Shown one piece after another: positions 28,129-36,513 of a stretch of 64,000 nucleotides of DNA. The notes beneath the pieces are model-generated. The model worked only from the letters and a program-made list of their open reading frames with translations. It was not told the DNA's origin and ran no database searches. Positions within the stretch are counted from its first letter, which is position 1. Each line of letters begins with the position of its first letter. Source of the stretch: Streptomyces lincolnensis (GTDB lineage: Bacteria; Actinomycetota; Actinomycetes; Streptomycetales; Streptomycetaceae); NCBI RefSeq assembly GCF_001685355.1, contig NZ_CP016438.1, forward strand, positions 558,001-622,000. Direction: 5' to 3'. A program made the position numbers and the translations under genes.

Positions 28129-28551
28129 ATGCCCCGACTCACCCGACGCCGCGCACTGACCGCCGCAGCCGCACTCGCCTCGGGGGCGGGAGCCGGAGCC
28201 GGAGCCCAGGCTGCCGCCGCGCCGGGCGCCGCCGCCCACGACCACGGCTCACCCGACTCCCCCTCCCCTGCTCCCTCCTCGACCTCCTCCCCCTCCTCCC
28301 CCTCCTCCTTCGACGAGGTCTACAAGGGCCGCCGGATACAGGGCCGGCCCTCCACCGGGGGCGGTCACCACCACGGCACCGGCTACGCGGTGTTCGTAGA
28401 CGGCGTGGAGCTGCACGTGATGCGCAACGCCGACGGCAGCTGGATCAGCGTCGTCAGCCACTACGACCCGGTGCCCACCCCGCGCGCCGCCGCACGTGCC
28501 GCGGTCGACGAACTCCAGGGCGCCAAGCTCGTCCCGTTCCCCGCCAACTGA
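28129..28551 (+). CDS. melC1: Tyrosinase caddie / copper-transfer protein MelC1
   Basis: A 140-residue protein with a Tat-like signal ([15 protein letters not shown]), a Ser/Pro-rich low-complexity linker and the conserved core [34 protein letters not shown] and a C-terminal helix. MelC1 binds apo-tyrosinase, delivers copper and carries the signal for export of the pair. It is followed after 32 bp by the tyrosinase gene, the standard melC operon. GGAGG is well placed before ATG. Confidence 0.95.
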   Translation: MPRLTRRRALTAAAALASGAGAGAGAQAAAAPGAAAHDHGSPDSPSPAPSSTSSPSSPSSFDEVYKGRRIQGRPSTGGGHHHGTGYAVFVDGVELHVMRNADGSWISVVSHYDPVPTPRAAARAAVDELQGAKLVPFPAN

Positions 28552-28583
28552 ACCGCCCCGCAAGCAACTTGGGAGACCCGCAC

Positions 28584-29408
28584 ATGACCGTCCGCAAGAA
28601 CCAGGCGACCCTGACCGCCGACGAGAAGCGGCGCTTCGTCACCGCCGTCCTGGAGCTCAAGCGCAGCGGCCGCTACGACACCTTCGTCACCACGCACAAC
28701 GAGTTCATCGTCGCCGACACCGACAACGGCGAACGCACCGGCCACCGTTCACCCTCGTTCCTGCCCTGGCACCGCAGATTCCTGCTGGAGTTCGAACGCG
28801 CCCTTCAGTCGGTGGATGCCTCGGTGGCGCTGCCGTACTGGGACTGGAGCACCGACCGCTCGGCGCGTTCCTCGCTGTGGGCGCCGGACTTTCTCGGCGG
28901 TACCGGGCGCAGCCGGGACGGCCGGGTGACGGACGGGCCGTTCGCCGCCGCCACCGGCGTCTGGCCGATCACCGTGCGCCTGGACGGGCGTACGTATCTG
29001 CGACGGGCGCTGGGCGGCGCCGGCCGGGAGCTGCCGACCCGGGCGGAGGTGGACTCCGTGCTGTCCATACCGACGTACGACATGGCGCCGTGGAACAGCG
29101 CCTCGGACGGTTTCCGCAACCATCTGGAGGGCTGGCGGGGCGTCAACCTGCACAACAGGGTGCATGTCTGGGTCGGCGGGCAGATGGCCACCGGGGTCTC
29201 GCCGAACGACCCGGTGTTCTGGCTGCATCACGCGTACATCGACAAGCTGTGGGCCCAGTGGCAGCGCCGTCACCCGGACGCCGGCTATGTGCCGGCCGCC
29301 GGGACGCCGGACGTGGTGGACCTCGACGAGACGATGAAGCCCTGGCACGACACGCGTCCCGCGGACCTGCTGGACCACACCCGCCACTACACCTTCGACA
29401 CGGACTGA
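28584..29408 (+). CDS. melC2: Tyrosinase (monophenol monooxygenase)
   Basis: A 274-residue type 3 copper enzyme that hydroxylates monophenols and oxidises diphenols to quinones, giving melanin. CuA ligands are His38, His54 and His63 (TTHNEF, TGHRSPSFLPWHRRF); CuB ligands lie in LHNRVHVWVGGQM and DPVFWLHHAYIDKLWAQWQ. Length and histidine spacing equal those of known Streptomyces enzymes. It has no signal peptide and depends on MelC1 for export. ATG 28584 is preceded by GGGAGA. Confidence 0.96.
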   Translation: MTVRKNQATLTADEKRRFVTAVLELKRSGRYDTFVTTHNEFIVADTDNGERTGHRSPSFLPWHRRFLLEFERALQSVDASVALPYWDWSTDRSARSSLWAPDFLGGTGRSRDGRVTDGPFAAATGVWPITVRLDGRTYLRRALGGAGRELPTRAEVDSVLSIPTYDMAPWNSASDGFRNHLEGWRGVNLHNRVHVWVGGQMATGVSPNDPVFWLHHAYIDKLWAQWQRRHPDAGYVPAAGTPDVVDLDETMKPWHDTRPADLLDHTRHYTFDTD

Positions 29409-29424
29409 CGTCCGGCGGTCACGG

Positions 29425-29448
29425 GTTTGTACCGCAGGTCAGGGGTAC
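29425..29448 (+). promoter_or_regulatory. SigB-type promoter of the START-like gene
   Basis: GTTT (29425-29428), a 14-nt spacer and GGGTAC (29443-29448) match the Streptomyces SigB-type consensus GNNT-N14-16-GGGTAC. It lies 43 bp before the start codon at 29491, so the gene is probably part of the general or osmotic stress response. The cognate factor may be the SigB-like protein encoded at 42.2 kb. Confidence 0.65.
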
Positions 29449-29490
29449 CCGCGCCGGACACACCCGAGAAGACGAAGGAGGGATTCACCC

Positions 29491-29943
29491 GTGTCCAAGG
29501 TCGAGGAATCCATCGAGGTCGGAGTGCCGGTGCACACCGCCTACAACCAGTGGACGCAGTTCGAGACCTTCCCCCAGTTCATGAGCGGGGTGGAGCGCAT
29601 CGAGCAGCGCACGGACACGCTCACCCACTGGGTGACCAGTGTGAACGGCGTGCACAAGGAGTTCGACGCCGAGATCACCGAACAGATCCCCGACGAGCGG
29701 GTCGCGTGGACCACGGTCGGCGGCGAGGCGGAGCAGGCGGGTGTCGTCACCTTCCACCGGCTCGACGACGACCACACCAAGGTGATGCTCCAGATGGACT
29801 TCCATCCGGACAGCGTCACCGAGAAGGTCGGCGACAAGCTCGGTTTCGTGAAGCGTCAGACCAAGGGTGACCTGGAGCGCTTCAAGAAGTTCATCGAGGA
29901 GCGCGGCCAGGAGACCGGTGGCTGGCGCGGCGCGGTGATCTAA
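29491..29943 (+). CDS. SRPBCC / polyketide cyclase-dehydrase-like protein
   Basis: A 150-residue START-fold protein: VEESIEVGVPVHTAYNQWTQ, FETFPQFMSGVERIEQ, and a C-terminal helix ending TKGDLERFKKFIEERGQETG. This subfamily is small, single-domain and common in Streptomyces; ligand unknown. GTG 29491 has AAGGAGGG upstream. The SigB-type promoter suggests a stress role. The gene is followed by the 7-bp inverted repeat at 29946-29962, a likely weak terminator. Confidence 0.85.
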   Translation: MSKVEESIEVGVPVHTAYNQWTQFETFPQFMSGVERIEQRTDTLTHWVTSVNGVHKEFDAEITEQIPDERVAWTTVGGEAEQAGVVTFHRLDDDHTKVMLQMDFHPDSVTEKVGDKLGFVKRQTKGDLERFKKFIEERGQETGGWRGAVI

Positions 29944-29945
29944 CC

Positions 29946-29962
29946 GCGGTACCCCGTACCGC
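29946..29962. terminator. Short hairpin after the START-like gene
   Basis: Perfect 7-bp stem GCGGTAC/GTACCGC with a CCC loop lies directly after the stop and before the convergent rnhA end. No T tract. Confidence 0.35.
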
Positions 29963-29991
29963 TCCGTACTCGGTCCCGGGGTCCGTCCGGA

Positions 29992-30687
29992 CTATCCGGC
30001 CGCTTCCGTACGGCACTCCGGATGGCCCCACCCCTGCGCGTTCTTGGCGATGGATTCCCCCGCCGCGTAGGCGCGCCCGCACAGGCAACGACCGGGGAAC
30101 TTCGCCTTGATGGTCCGGGCCGAGCCGCCGCCGCGTGCGCCGGACGTCTTGGTCCCGCCCGTGCGCTTGCGTGGCGCGCGGGCGGGCGGGGCGTCCGGTG
30201 CGGGCGGCGGTTCCGGCGAGCCGAGACCGCTGCCCGCGGGCTCCTGGACGATCGCGGCCTGGCTGGCGGCCCGGTCGGCGAAGTCGTTGAGCGGATCGCC
30301 GTCCACCTGGTGGGCGGGCACGTAGCGGAACTCCACCGAGCGGCCGTCGAGCAGTTCGTCGATACGCACGACCAGGTCCTGGTTGGCGACGGGCTTGCCG
30401 GCGGCCGTCTTCCAGCCGTTGCGCTTCCAGCCTGGCAGCCAGGTGGTCACGGCCTTCATGGCGTACTGGGAGTCCATCCGGATCTCCAGCGGTACGTCCC
30501 GGTCGGTCGCGGCCAACAGGCGTTCCAGGGCGGTCAGTTCGGCCACGTTGTTGGTGGCCTTTCCGAGCGCCCCCGCCTCCCAGCGGGTCGGAGTCTCCGT
30601 ATCGTCCGCGACCACCCAGGCCCAGCCCGCCGGTCCGGGGTTTCCCTTCGAAGCCCCGTCGCACGCGGCCACCACACGTTCACGCAT
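29992..30687 (-). CDS. rnhA: Ribonuclease HI with extra C-terminal domain
   Basis: About 231 residues. The RNase H fold carries the acidic active site: Asp in AACDGASKGNPGPAG, Glu in NNVAELTALE, Asp in RMDSQYAMK and Asp in NDFADRAA. It cuts the RNA strand of RNA-DNA hybrids. After a Pro/Arg linker there is a small C-terminal domain (FPGRCLCGRAYAAGE and GWGHPEC) with three Cys and a His, a likely zinc knuckle absent from E. coli RNase HI. An in-frame ATG at 30699 is an alternative start; neither has a good ribosome site. Confidence 0.88.
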   Translation of the reverse strand: MRERVVAACDGASKGNPGPAGWAWVVADDTETPTRWEAGALGKATNNVAELTALERLLAATDRDVPLEIRMDSQYAMKAVTTWLPGWKRNGWKTAAGKPVANQDLVVRIDELLDGRSVEFRYVPAHQVDGDPLNDFADRAASQAAIVQEPAGSGLGSPEPPPAPDAPPARAPRKRTGGTKTSGARGGGSARTIKAKFPGRCLCGRAYAAGESIAKNAQGWGHPECRTEAAG

Positions 30688-30730
30688 GCGCCCGATCATG
30701 CCATGGCCGCGCGGGGCGTTCGGCCACCCG

Positions 30731-31531
30731 TCAGGAGACGTCCGTGACCTGCGGCATGTCTCCCGCGGTCGTGGTGACGTCGATCACCGAGAAGCTGGCG
30801 CCCTGCGGGTCGCTCAGCGCCGCGAAGCGGCCGAAGGGGGTGTCCATCGGCCCGAACCGGAGGATGCCGCCGAGCTTGGTGGCCCGGGCGACGGCGTCGT
30901 CGCAGTCGGCGACGGTGAAGTAGACGTTGATGTACGGCGGCACCTCGGGCGGGAACTCCTCGCCCATCTTCATGCGGCCGAGGACCGTCTCGCCGCCGAC
31001 CTCGAAGAGCCGGAAGTCGACCGCGTCGTCCTGCATCTGCTTGGCGGTGTAGCCGAAGACGGCCGGGAAGAACGTGTCCGACTTCTCCGTCTCCCGGGTG
31101 AAGACCTCGGCCCAGCAGAACGCGCCGGCCTGCTCGGGCGGCGCCTCGAACCCCTCGTGGACGCCCGCCTGCCACACGCCGAAGACGACGCCGGCGGGGT
31201 CGCGCCCCAGGCACATGGTGCCGAAGTCGCCGACCTGCATCGGCTCCATCACCACCTCGCCGCCGTTCTCGCGGATCCTGCCGGCGGTCGCCGCGGCGTC
31301 CGGGGAGGCGAGGTACAGGCACCACTGCGACGGCCCCTCCTGGCCGGGCATCGGCGGGACGACGGCGGCGACGGCCTTGCCGTCCGCGTAGGCCTGCGTG
31401 TAGTTGCCGTACTCCGACGACGCCTCGCCGAAGGTCCAGCCGAGGACGTCACCGTAGAAGCTCTTCGCTCCCTCGACGTCGCTGAACATCGCATCGGCCC
31501 AACAGGGGGTTCCCTCAGGTTGCACGGCCAT
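30731..31531 (-). CDS. Tandem VOC (glyoxalase-fold) protein
   Basis: A 266-residue protein with two vicinal-oxygen-chelate halves. The first begins CWADAMFSDVEGAKSFYGDV; the second begins CWAEVFTRETEKSDTFFPAV and ends GRFAALSDPQGASFSVIDV. Such two-domain VOC proteins include antibiotic-binding and CFP30B-like proteins, but metal ligands are not clear, so no reaction is assigned. It is divergent from the methylisoborneol operon across a 408-bp gap. Confidence 0.85.
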   Translation of the reverse strand: MAVQPEGTPCWADAMFSDVEGAKSFYGDVLGWTFGEASSEYGNYTQAYADGKAVAAVVPPMPGQEGPSQWCLYLASPDAAATAGRIRENGGEVVMEPMQVGDFGTMCLGRDPAGVVFGVWQAGVHEGFEAPPEQAGAFCWAEVFTRETEKSDTFFPAVFGYTAKQMQDDAVDFRLFEVGGETVLGRMKMGEEFPPEVPPYINVYFTVADCDDAVARATKLGGILRFGPMDTPFGRFAALSDPQGASFSVIDVTTTAGDMPQVTDVS

Positions 31532-31939
31532 GACTGCGGCCCTCTCCGGATCGGTGGATCGGTCGGTGGACGGTCCGTTTCCTCACGCTAGTCACCTGTG
31601 CGCCGGACCGCGCGCCGAACGCCTCGCTCCGTTCCGGACCGGTCGCAGGACGACGGGCCGCGCCGCGCGGCCCGTGCGACGGCCGGGCGCTCCCCGCGCC
31701 GGGAGCGCGGGACGTGGGACCGGCGTGCGGTCACACACCCGTTCACCCCGGCCCTCCTTCGGGTGTTTACACCTCGCGGCCCCCGTGACCGCCCCGTTCG
31801 CGCGGTTACCGGCCGCCTCGCCGGCTGTTTGGCTTGGTCGTGCGACGCGCCCGGCTCACCCGCCACGACGTCGCCGCCACGAGGCTGTCGTATGCACCGA
31901 CCACTCCACTCGCCCCTGCTTCACCCCCAGGGAGGGAAT
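31532..31939. other. Divergent regulatory region upstream of the methylisoborneol operon
   Basis: There is no credible gene here. Two stem-loops stand out: a perfect 10-bp stem at 31653-31662 with 31666-31675 (3-nt loop), and an 8-bp stem at 31687-31694 with 31701-31708. Both neighbouring genes point away, so these are not ordinary 3' terminators. They could act in the leader RNA of the encapsulin operon. No promoter consensus is clear. Confidence 0.5.
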
Positions 31940-33394
31940 GTGTCCGCCCCCGAAAGCGCCAGCGGCCCCGCCACCGACGACCCCGCCCCCGAACCCGTCA
32001 CCCGCTCCGCCGGAGACGACCAGCTCACCAGTCTCGGCACGCGGGCCGCACGTCAGCTCGCCACGACCACCAAGTCCGAACCCCAGATGCAGGCCATCAC
32101 CTCGCGATGGCTGCTGAAGATGCTGCCGTGGGTGGACGTCCGGGGCGGCGCCTACCGCGTCAACCGGCGCCTCCAGCTGAAGGTGGGCCGGGGGCGGGTG
32201 CAGTTCGACCAGAACGGCGCCGACGACGTGAAGGTCATCCCTCAGACGCTCACCGAACTGCCCGCCCTGCGCGGCTACTCCGACACCGAGGCCCTCAGGG
32301 AGATCGCCTCCCGCTTCCGGGTGCGGGAGGTGCGCGCCGGGCAGATCCTCTTCGAGGCCGGCCAGCCCGTGACGGAGGCCTATCTGATCGTCCACGGCAG
32401 GTTCACCCGGTTCGCCGTCGGCAAGTACGGCGAGGAGGAGGTCATCGGGGTCGTCACCGACGGCGACGGCCTGGGTGACGAGGCCGTCGGCCGCGCCGAC
32501 CCGCTGTGGCTGACCTCGGTGCGGGCCGAGACCGCCGGGGTGGTGCTCGCGCTGTCCTGGGACACCCTCACGGAGTTCACCGGGCGCACCCCGTCGCTTG
32601 CGGCCCATCTGGAGGCCTATGCCGCCCGGCAGAGCAAGCCCATGAACCGCAAGGGCGAGGCCGATGTCCCGGTGCAGGCCGGCCATGTGGGCGAGCCGGT
32701 GCTGCCCGGCGGCTTCGTCGACTACGAACTCGCCCCGCGCGAGTACGAGTTGTCGCTCACCCAGACGGTGCTGCGGGTCCACAGCCGGGTCGCCGACCTC
32801 TACAACGACCCCATGGACCAGACCGAGCAGCAGCTGCGGCTGACCATCGAGGAGATCCGCGAGCGGCAGGAGTGGGAACTCGTCAACAACCGCGAGTTCG
32901 GTCTGCTCCACAACATCGACCACGGCCAGCGCATCAGCACCTTCTCCGGGCCGCCGACCCCGGACGACCTGGACGAACTGCTCTCCATGCGCCGCAAGAC
33001 CCGGCTCTTCCTCGCCCACCCGAAGGCCATCGCGGCCTTCTTCCGGCAGTGCAACCGGCTCGGCCTGGTGCCCGGCACGGTGTCCGTGGAGGGGCACGAG
33101 GTCCCCGGCTGGCGAGGGGTGCCCATCTTCCCGTGCAGCAAGATCCCGATCGGTCCGCAGCACACCAGCAGCATCGTCGCGCTGCGCACCGGTGAGGCGG
33201 ACCAGGGGGTGGTGGGGCTGTTCCAGACCGGCATTCCCGAGGAGTACCAACCGGGCCTGAACGTACGGTTCATGGGCATCGACGGCACCGCGATCATCCG
33301 CTACCTCGTCACCGCCTACTACTCGATGGCCATCCTGGTCCCCGACGCGGCGGGGGTCCTGGAGAACGTCCAGATCGGCCGGACGGCCGACTGA
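31940..33394 (+). CDS. Family 2B encapsulin shell protein with cyclic-nucleotide-binding domain (EshA-like)
   Basis: A 484-residue protein: a disordered N-terminal arm of about 35 residues, an HK97-type shell segment ([40 protein letters not shown]), an inserted cNMP-binding-like domain (about 115-225; [36 protein letters not shown]) and the C-terminal shell portion. This is the layout of EshA and family 2B encapsulins, whose subunits form a hollow compartment. GTG 31940 follows GGGAGGGA; an ATG 48 nt upstream is possible. The two following genes make 2-methylisoborneol, so the terpene cyclase is the expected cargo. Confidence 0.9.
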   Translation: MSAPESASGPATDDPAPEPVTRSAGDDQLTSLGTRAARQLATTTKSEPQMQAITSRWLLKMLPWVDVRGGAYRVNRRLQLKVGRGRVQFDQNGADDVKVIPQTLTELPALRGYSDTEALREIASRFRVREVRAGQILFEAGQPVTEAYLIVHGRFTRFAVGKYGEEEVIGVVTDGDGLGDEAVGRADPLWLTSVRAETAGVVLALSWDTLTEFTGRTPSLAAHLEAYAARQSKPMNRKGEADVPVQAGHVGEPVLPGGFVDYELAPREYELSLTQTVLRVHSRVADLYNDPMDQTEQQLRLTIEEIRERQEWELVNNREFGLLHNIDHGQRISTFSGPPTPDDLDELLSMRRKTRLFLAHPKAIAAFFRQCNRLGLVPGTVSVEGHEVPGWRGVPIFPCSKIPIGPQHTSSIVALRTGEADQGVVGLFQTGIPEEYQPGLNVRFMGIDGTAIIRYLVTAYYSMAILVPDAAGVLENVQIGRTAD

Positions 33395-33422
33395 CCGGGT
33401 GGAGCCCTCCAGGAGTACCTCG

Positions 33423-34496
33423 ATGAGCGCACCTCCCGAATCCACCGCGCCCCCACCCGCCCCCTCCCGTCGCCCGCCCGTCCCGCCGGGGCCCTTGCGC
33501 ACCTCGCGGGCCCGGCGGGGCGGCCCGATCCCCGGCATCAGACACCGGCCCGCCGTGCCCGCCGATCCCGAGAAGGTGCGGGAGATCGACGCACGGCTGG
33601 AGGCCTGGGCCCGCGGGCTCGACCTGTTCCCGCCGGCCTGGTCGGGGGACTTCTCGGGGTTCCAGTTCGGCCGGGCCGTGGTGCTCCAGCATCCGGGCGC
33701 GGCCGACCTGGACCGCCTCACCGCGGCCGGTGAACTGCTGCTCGCCGAGAACCTCGTCGACAGCTGCTACTGCGAGGAGGACGAGGGCAGGGGTGCCTCC
33801 GCGCGCGGTCTGGGCGGCCGGCTGATCCTGGCCCAGGCGGCCCTGGATCCCTTCCACGCGACCCCCGCCCTGGAGGCCCAGTGGCGCGAGGGCGTACAGG
33901 CCGACGGGCCGCTGCGCTCCTACCACTGGGCGCTGAAGGACTACGCCGCCTTCGCCACGCCCAGCCAGACGGACCGCTTCGTCCACGACATCGCCCGCCT
34001 GCACCTCGGCTATCTCGCCGAGGCCGCCTGGTCGGAGATCCGGTACACGCCCCGGGTGTGGGAGTACCTGGTGATGCGGCAGTTCAACAACTTCCGGCCG
34101 TGTCTGTCGATCGTCGACGCCGTGGACGGCTACGAACTGCCCGAGGCGGTCTACGCCCGTCCCGAGATCCAGCGGCTCACCGCCCTGGCCTGCAACGCCA
34201 CCACGATCGTCAACGACCTCTACTCCTTCACCAAGGAACTCGCGAGCGATCCGACCCACCTCAACCTGCCCGTGGTCGTCGCCGCGAACGACCGGCGCGG
34301 TCTGAAGGCCGCCTACCTGCGCTCCGTGGAGATCCACAACCAGATCATGGACACCTTCGAGGAGGAGGCCGCGACGCTCTCGGCGACCTCCCCGCCGGTC
34401 GAGCGCTACGCCCGGGGCCTGGCGGCCTGGGTGTCCGGCAACCACGAGTGGCACGCCACCAACACCCACCGCTACCACCTGCCGAACTACTGGTGA
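33423..34496 (+). CDS. mibs: 2-Methylisoborneol synthase
   Basis: A 357-residue class I terpene cyclase that converts 2-methylgeranyl diphosphate to 2-methylisoborneol. It starts with a Pro/Arg-rich disordered arm of about 45 residues, the probable encapsulin-targeting region. The NSE motif NDLYSFTKE and the following HLNLPVVV fit the family; the first metal motif reads DSCYCEED (Asp113) where DDCYCED is usual. A stop lies just upstream in frame, so the N terminus cannot be much longer; it is shorter than the S. coelicolor enzyme as I recall it. ATG 33423 has AGGAG 7 nt before it and follows the shell gene by 28 bp. Confidence 0.93.
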   Translation: MSAPPESTAPPPAPSRRPPVPPGPLRTSRARRGGPIPGIRHRPAVPADPEKVREIDARLEAWARGLDLFPPAWSGDFSGFQFGRAVVLQHPGAADLDRLTAAGELLLAENLVDSCYCEEDEGRGASARGLGGRLILAQAALDPFHATPALEAQWREGVQADGPLRSYHWALKDYAAFATPSQTDRFVHDIARLHLGYLAEAAWSEIRYTPRVWEYLVMRQFNNFRPCLSIVDAVDGYELPEAVYARPEIQRLTALACNATTIVNDLYSFTKELASDPTHLNLPVVVAANDRRGLKAAYLRSVEIHNQIMDTFEEEAATLSATSPPVERYARGLAAWVSGNHEWHATNTHRYHLPNYW

Positions 34497-34543
34497 CACA
34501 GCCCATCCTGACGTCACGTCAGACGCCTCACGAGGAGCCCCTG

Positions 34544-35419
34544 TTGACGACCGCCGACGCCGTCACCACGACCGCACCGGTGCCGACCCAGTCGACGTAC
34601 CAGAACCGCGTCGCGGACTACTGGAACGCCGAGGAGAACCCGGTCAACCTCGAACTCGGAAAGCTCGACGACCTCTACCACCACCACTACGGCATCGGAG
34701 ACGTCGACCTCGCCGTCCTCGACTACCCCGACCCGGTCCGCCGGCGCGACCGGATCACCGCGGAACTGCACCGTCTGGAACACGCGCAGGCCGAGCTCCT
34801 CGCCTCCCGGCTCGGGCCCCTCTCCCCCGGTGACCGCGTCTTCGACGCCGGCTGCGGGCGGGGCGGCGGCAGCGTCGTCGCACACCTGCGGTACGGCTGC
34901 GAGGCCGACGGGGTCACGATCTCCGCCAAGCAGGCCGAGTTCGCGAACGCGCAGGCCCGCAAGCGGGGCATCGACGACCTGGTCCGCTACCACCACCGGA
35001 ACATGCTGGACACCGGGTTGCCGTCCGGGGCGTTCGCCGCGTCGTGGAACAACGAGTCCACCATGTACGTCGAACTCGACCTGCTGTTCGCCGAGCACGC
35101 CCGGCTGCTGCGCCGCGGCGGACGCTATGCCGTCATCACCGGCTGCTACAACGACACCTACGGGCAGGCCTCCCGCGAGGTCTCCCTGATCAACGCCCAC
35201 TACATCTGCGACATCCATCCTCGCTCGGCGTACTTCCGGGCCATGGCCAGAAACCGGCTGGTGCCCGTCCATGTGGAGGACCTCACCGCGGCGGCGATCC
35301 CCTACTGGGAGCTGCGCAAGCAGGCCGACCACCTGGTCACGGGCATCGAGGACACCTTCCTGACCGCCTACCGCAACGGCAGCTTCCAGTACCTGCTGAT
35401 CGCCGCCGACCGCGTGTGA
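34544..35419 (+). CDS. gpmt: Geranyl diphosphate 2-C-methyltransferase
   Basis: A 291-residue SAM-dependent methyltransferase that makes 2-methylgeranyl diphosphate, the substrate of the preceding cyclase. Motifs: DAGCGRGGGSVVAHLRYGCE (SAM site), SWNNESTMYVELD, and the C terminus TAYRNGSFQYLLIAADRV. I choose the TTG at 34544: GAGGAG lies 6 nt upstream, and the resulting length and N terminus (TTADAVTTTAP) agree with the S. coelicolor protein. A GTG at 34493 overlapping the cyclase stop would add 17 residues. Last gene of the operon. Confidence 0.94.
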   Translation: MTTADAVTTTAPVPTQSTYQNRVADYWNAEENPVNLELGKLDDLYHHHYGIGDVDLAVLDYPDPVRRRDRITAELHRLEHAQAELLASRLGPLSPGDRVFDAGCGRGGGSVVAHLRYGCEADGVTISAKQAEFANAQARKRGIDDLVRYHHRNMLDTGLPSGAFAASWNNESTMYVELDLLFAEHARLLRRGGRYAVITGCYNDTYGQASREVSLINAHYICDIHPRSAYFRAMARNRLVPVHVEDLTAAAIPYWELRKQADHLVTGIEDTFLTAYRNGSFQYLLIAADRV

Positions 35420-35518
35420 GACGGGCCCGCGTCGCAGAGCCCGCCGCGCGTCTTCCGCCCGGTGCCCGGCTGTGCTTGCCTGGGGAGCCGTTTCGGGGGC
35501 AGGGGCGGGAGTGGTGGT

Positions 35519-36439
35519 ATGCGCAGAGCGTGGGTCGTGGGAGTGCTGCTCGCCGGGCTGCTGCTCGGCGCGTGCACGGATCCGGCGTCGGGCCCGGAGG
35601 CGCCGCCGCCCTCGCCGGACGTGACGGGCCCGTCGGCGGCCCCCACCGAGCACCGGCGGGCGGCCGCCTCCCCGCGCCCGCCCGCCAAGGCGCCCACCGT
35701 CCTGTACCTGGGCGACTCGCTGGCGACGGAGAACCAGCGGGCGCTGGGCCAGGAGCTCGGCCGGGACCTGCGCGCGCGGTACACCGCCGCCCCCTACTCC
35801 GGGACCACCCTGTGCGACTACCTGGAGGGCACCGGGGCGCGTTCCCTGGTGCCGGACCGGGACAAGGCGGCCGCGCTGGTGCGGTCGCTGCGTCCGGACT
35901 TCGTGGTCCTTCAGTTCTGGGGCAACGCGTGGGGCTACACCTGGTGCATGGACGGCATCACCTACGCCGATTCCCGCGCCGAGTACGTCCGCCGGTACAC
36001 CGCCGACGCCGAGCGGCTCACCGAGCAGATCGCCGCGGCGGGCGGGGCGAAGCGCCCGCGGATCGTGTGGGTGGCGCAGGGCCCGGACCCGATCACCCCG
36101 GACCGGGTGCGGTGGGTGAACGGGCTCTACGCGAAGCAGGCCGCGGCCTCGGGCGATCTCGTGGCCGACGCGGGCCGGACGGTGAGCCCGGCCGGGGCCC
36201 GGCAGACCTGGGTGCAGCACCTGCCGTGCACCCCCTACGAGCGCGCACATCCCGACTACTGCACCCAGCCCGACCGCGACCGCACCGCCCTCCACCGCGA
36301 CAAGGACTACCTGCACTTCTGTCTGGCCCCCACCACGTCCACCCCCCGGCCCTGCCCGGTGCGCTCCCCCGGCATCCTGCGCATGGCCCGGGAGATCACC
36401 CGCGTGATCGGCGAGGAGGCGCGGCGCGGGACGCCGTAG
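35519..36439 (+). CDS. SGNH-hydrolase-like lipoprotein
   Basis: A 306-residue exported lipoprotein: MRRAWVVGVLLAGLLLGAC gives a lipobox (LLGAC), followed by a Pro-rich spacer and a domain beginning TVLYLGDSLATENQRALGQE. The GDSL-like Ser block and FVVLQFWGNAWGYTWCMDG are clear; a C-terminal HF in KDYLHFC may supply the catalytic His. It resembles the SGNH domains that accompany acyltransferases. Substrate unknown. It starts 100 bp after gpmt and may have its own promoter. Confidence 0.75.
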   Translation: MRRAWVVGVLLAGLLLGACTDPASGPEAPPPSPDVTGPSAAPTEHRRAAASPRPPAKAPTVLYLGDSLATENQRALGQELGRDLRARYTAAPYSGTTLCDYLEGTGARSLVPDRDKAAALVRSLRPDFVVLQFWGNAWGYTWCMDGITYADSRAEYVRRYTADAERLTEQIAAAGGAKRPRIVWVAQGPDPITPDRVRWVNGLYAKQAAASGDLVADAGRTVSPAGARQTWVQHLPCTPYERAHPDYCTQPDRDRTALHRDKDYLHFCLAPTTSTPRPCPVRSPGILRMAREITRVIGEEARRGTP

Positions 36440-36513
36440 GCCTGCGGCCGCGCGGGAGGCCGTAGCGTCAAATTCGTTCGACAGGCGGGGCGTCGACCGC
36501 TGAACTGGGGCGT

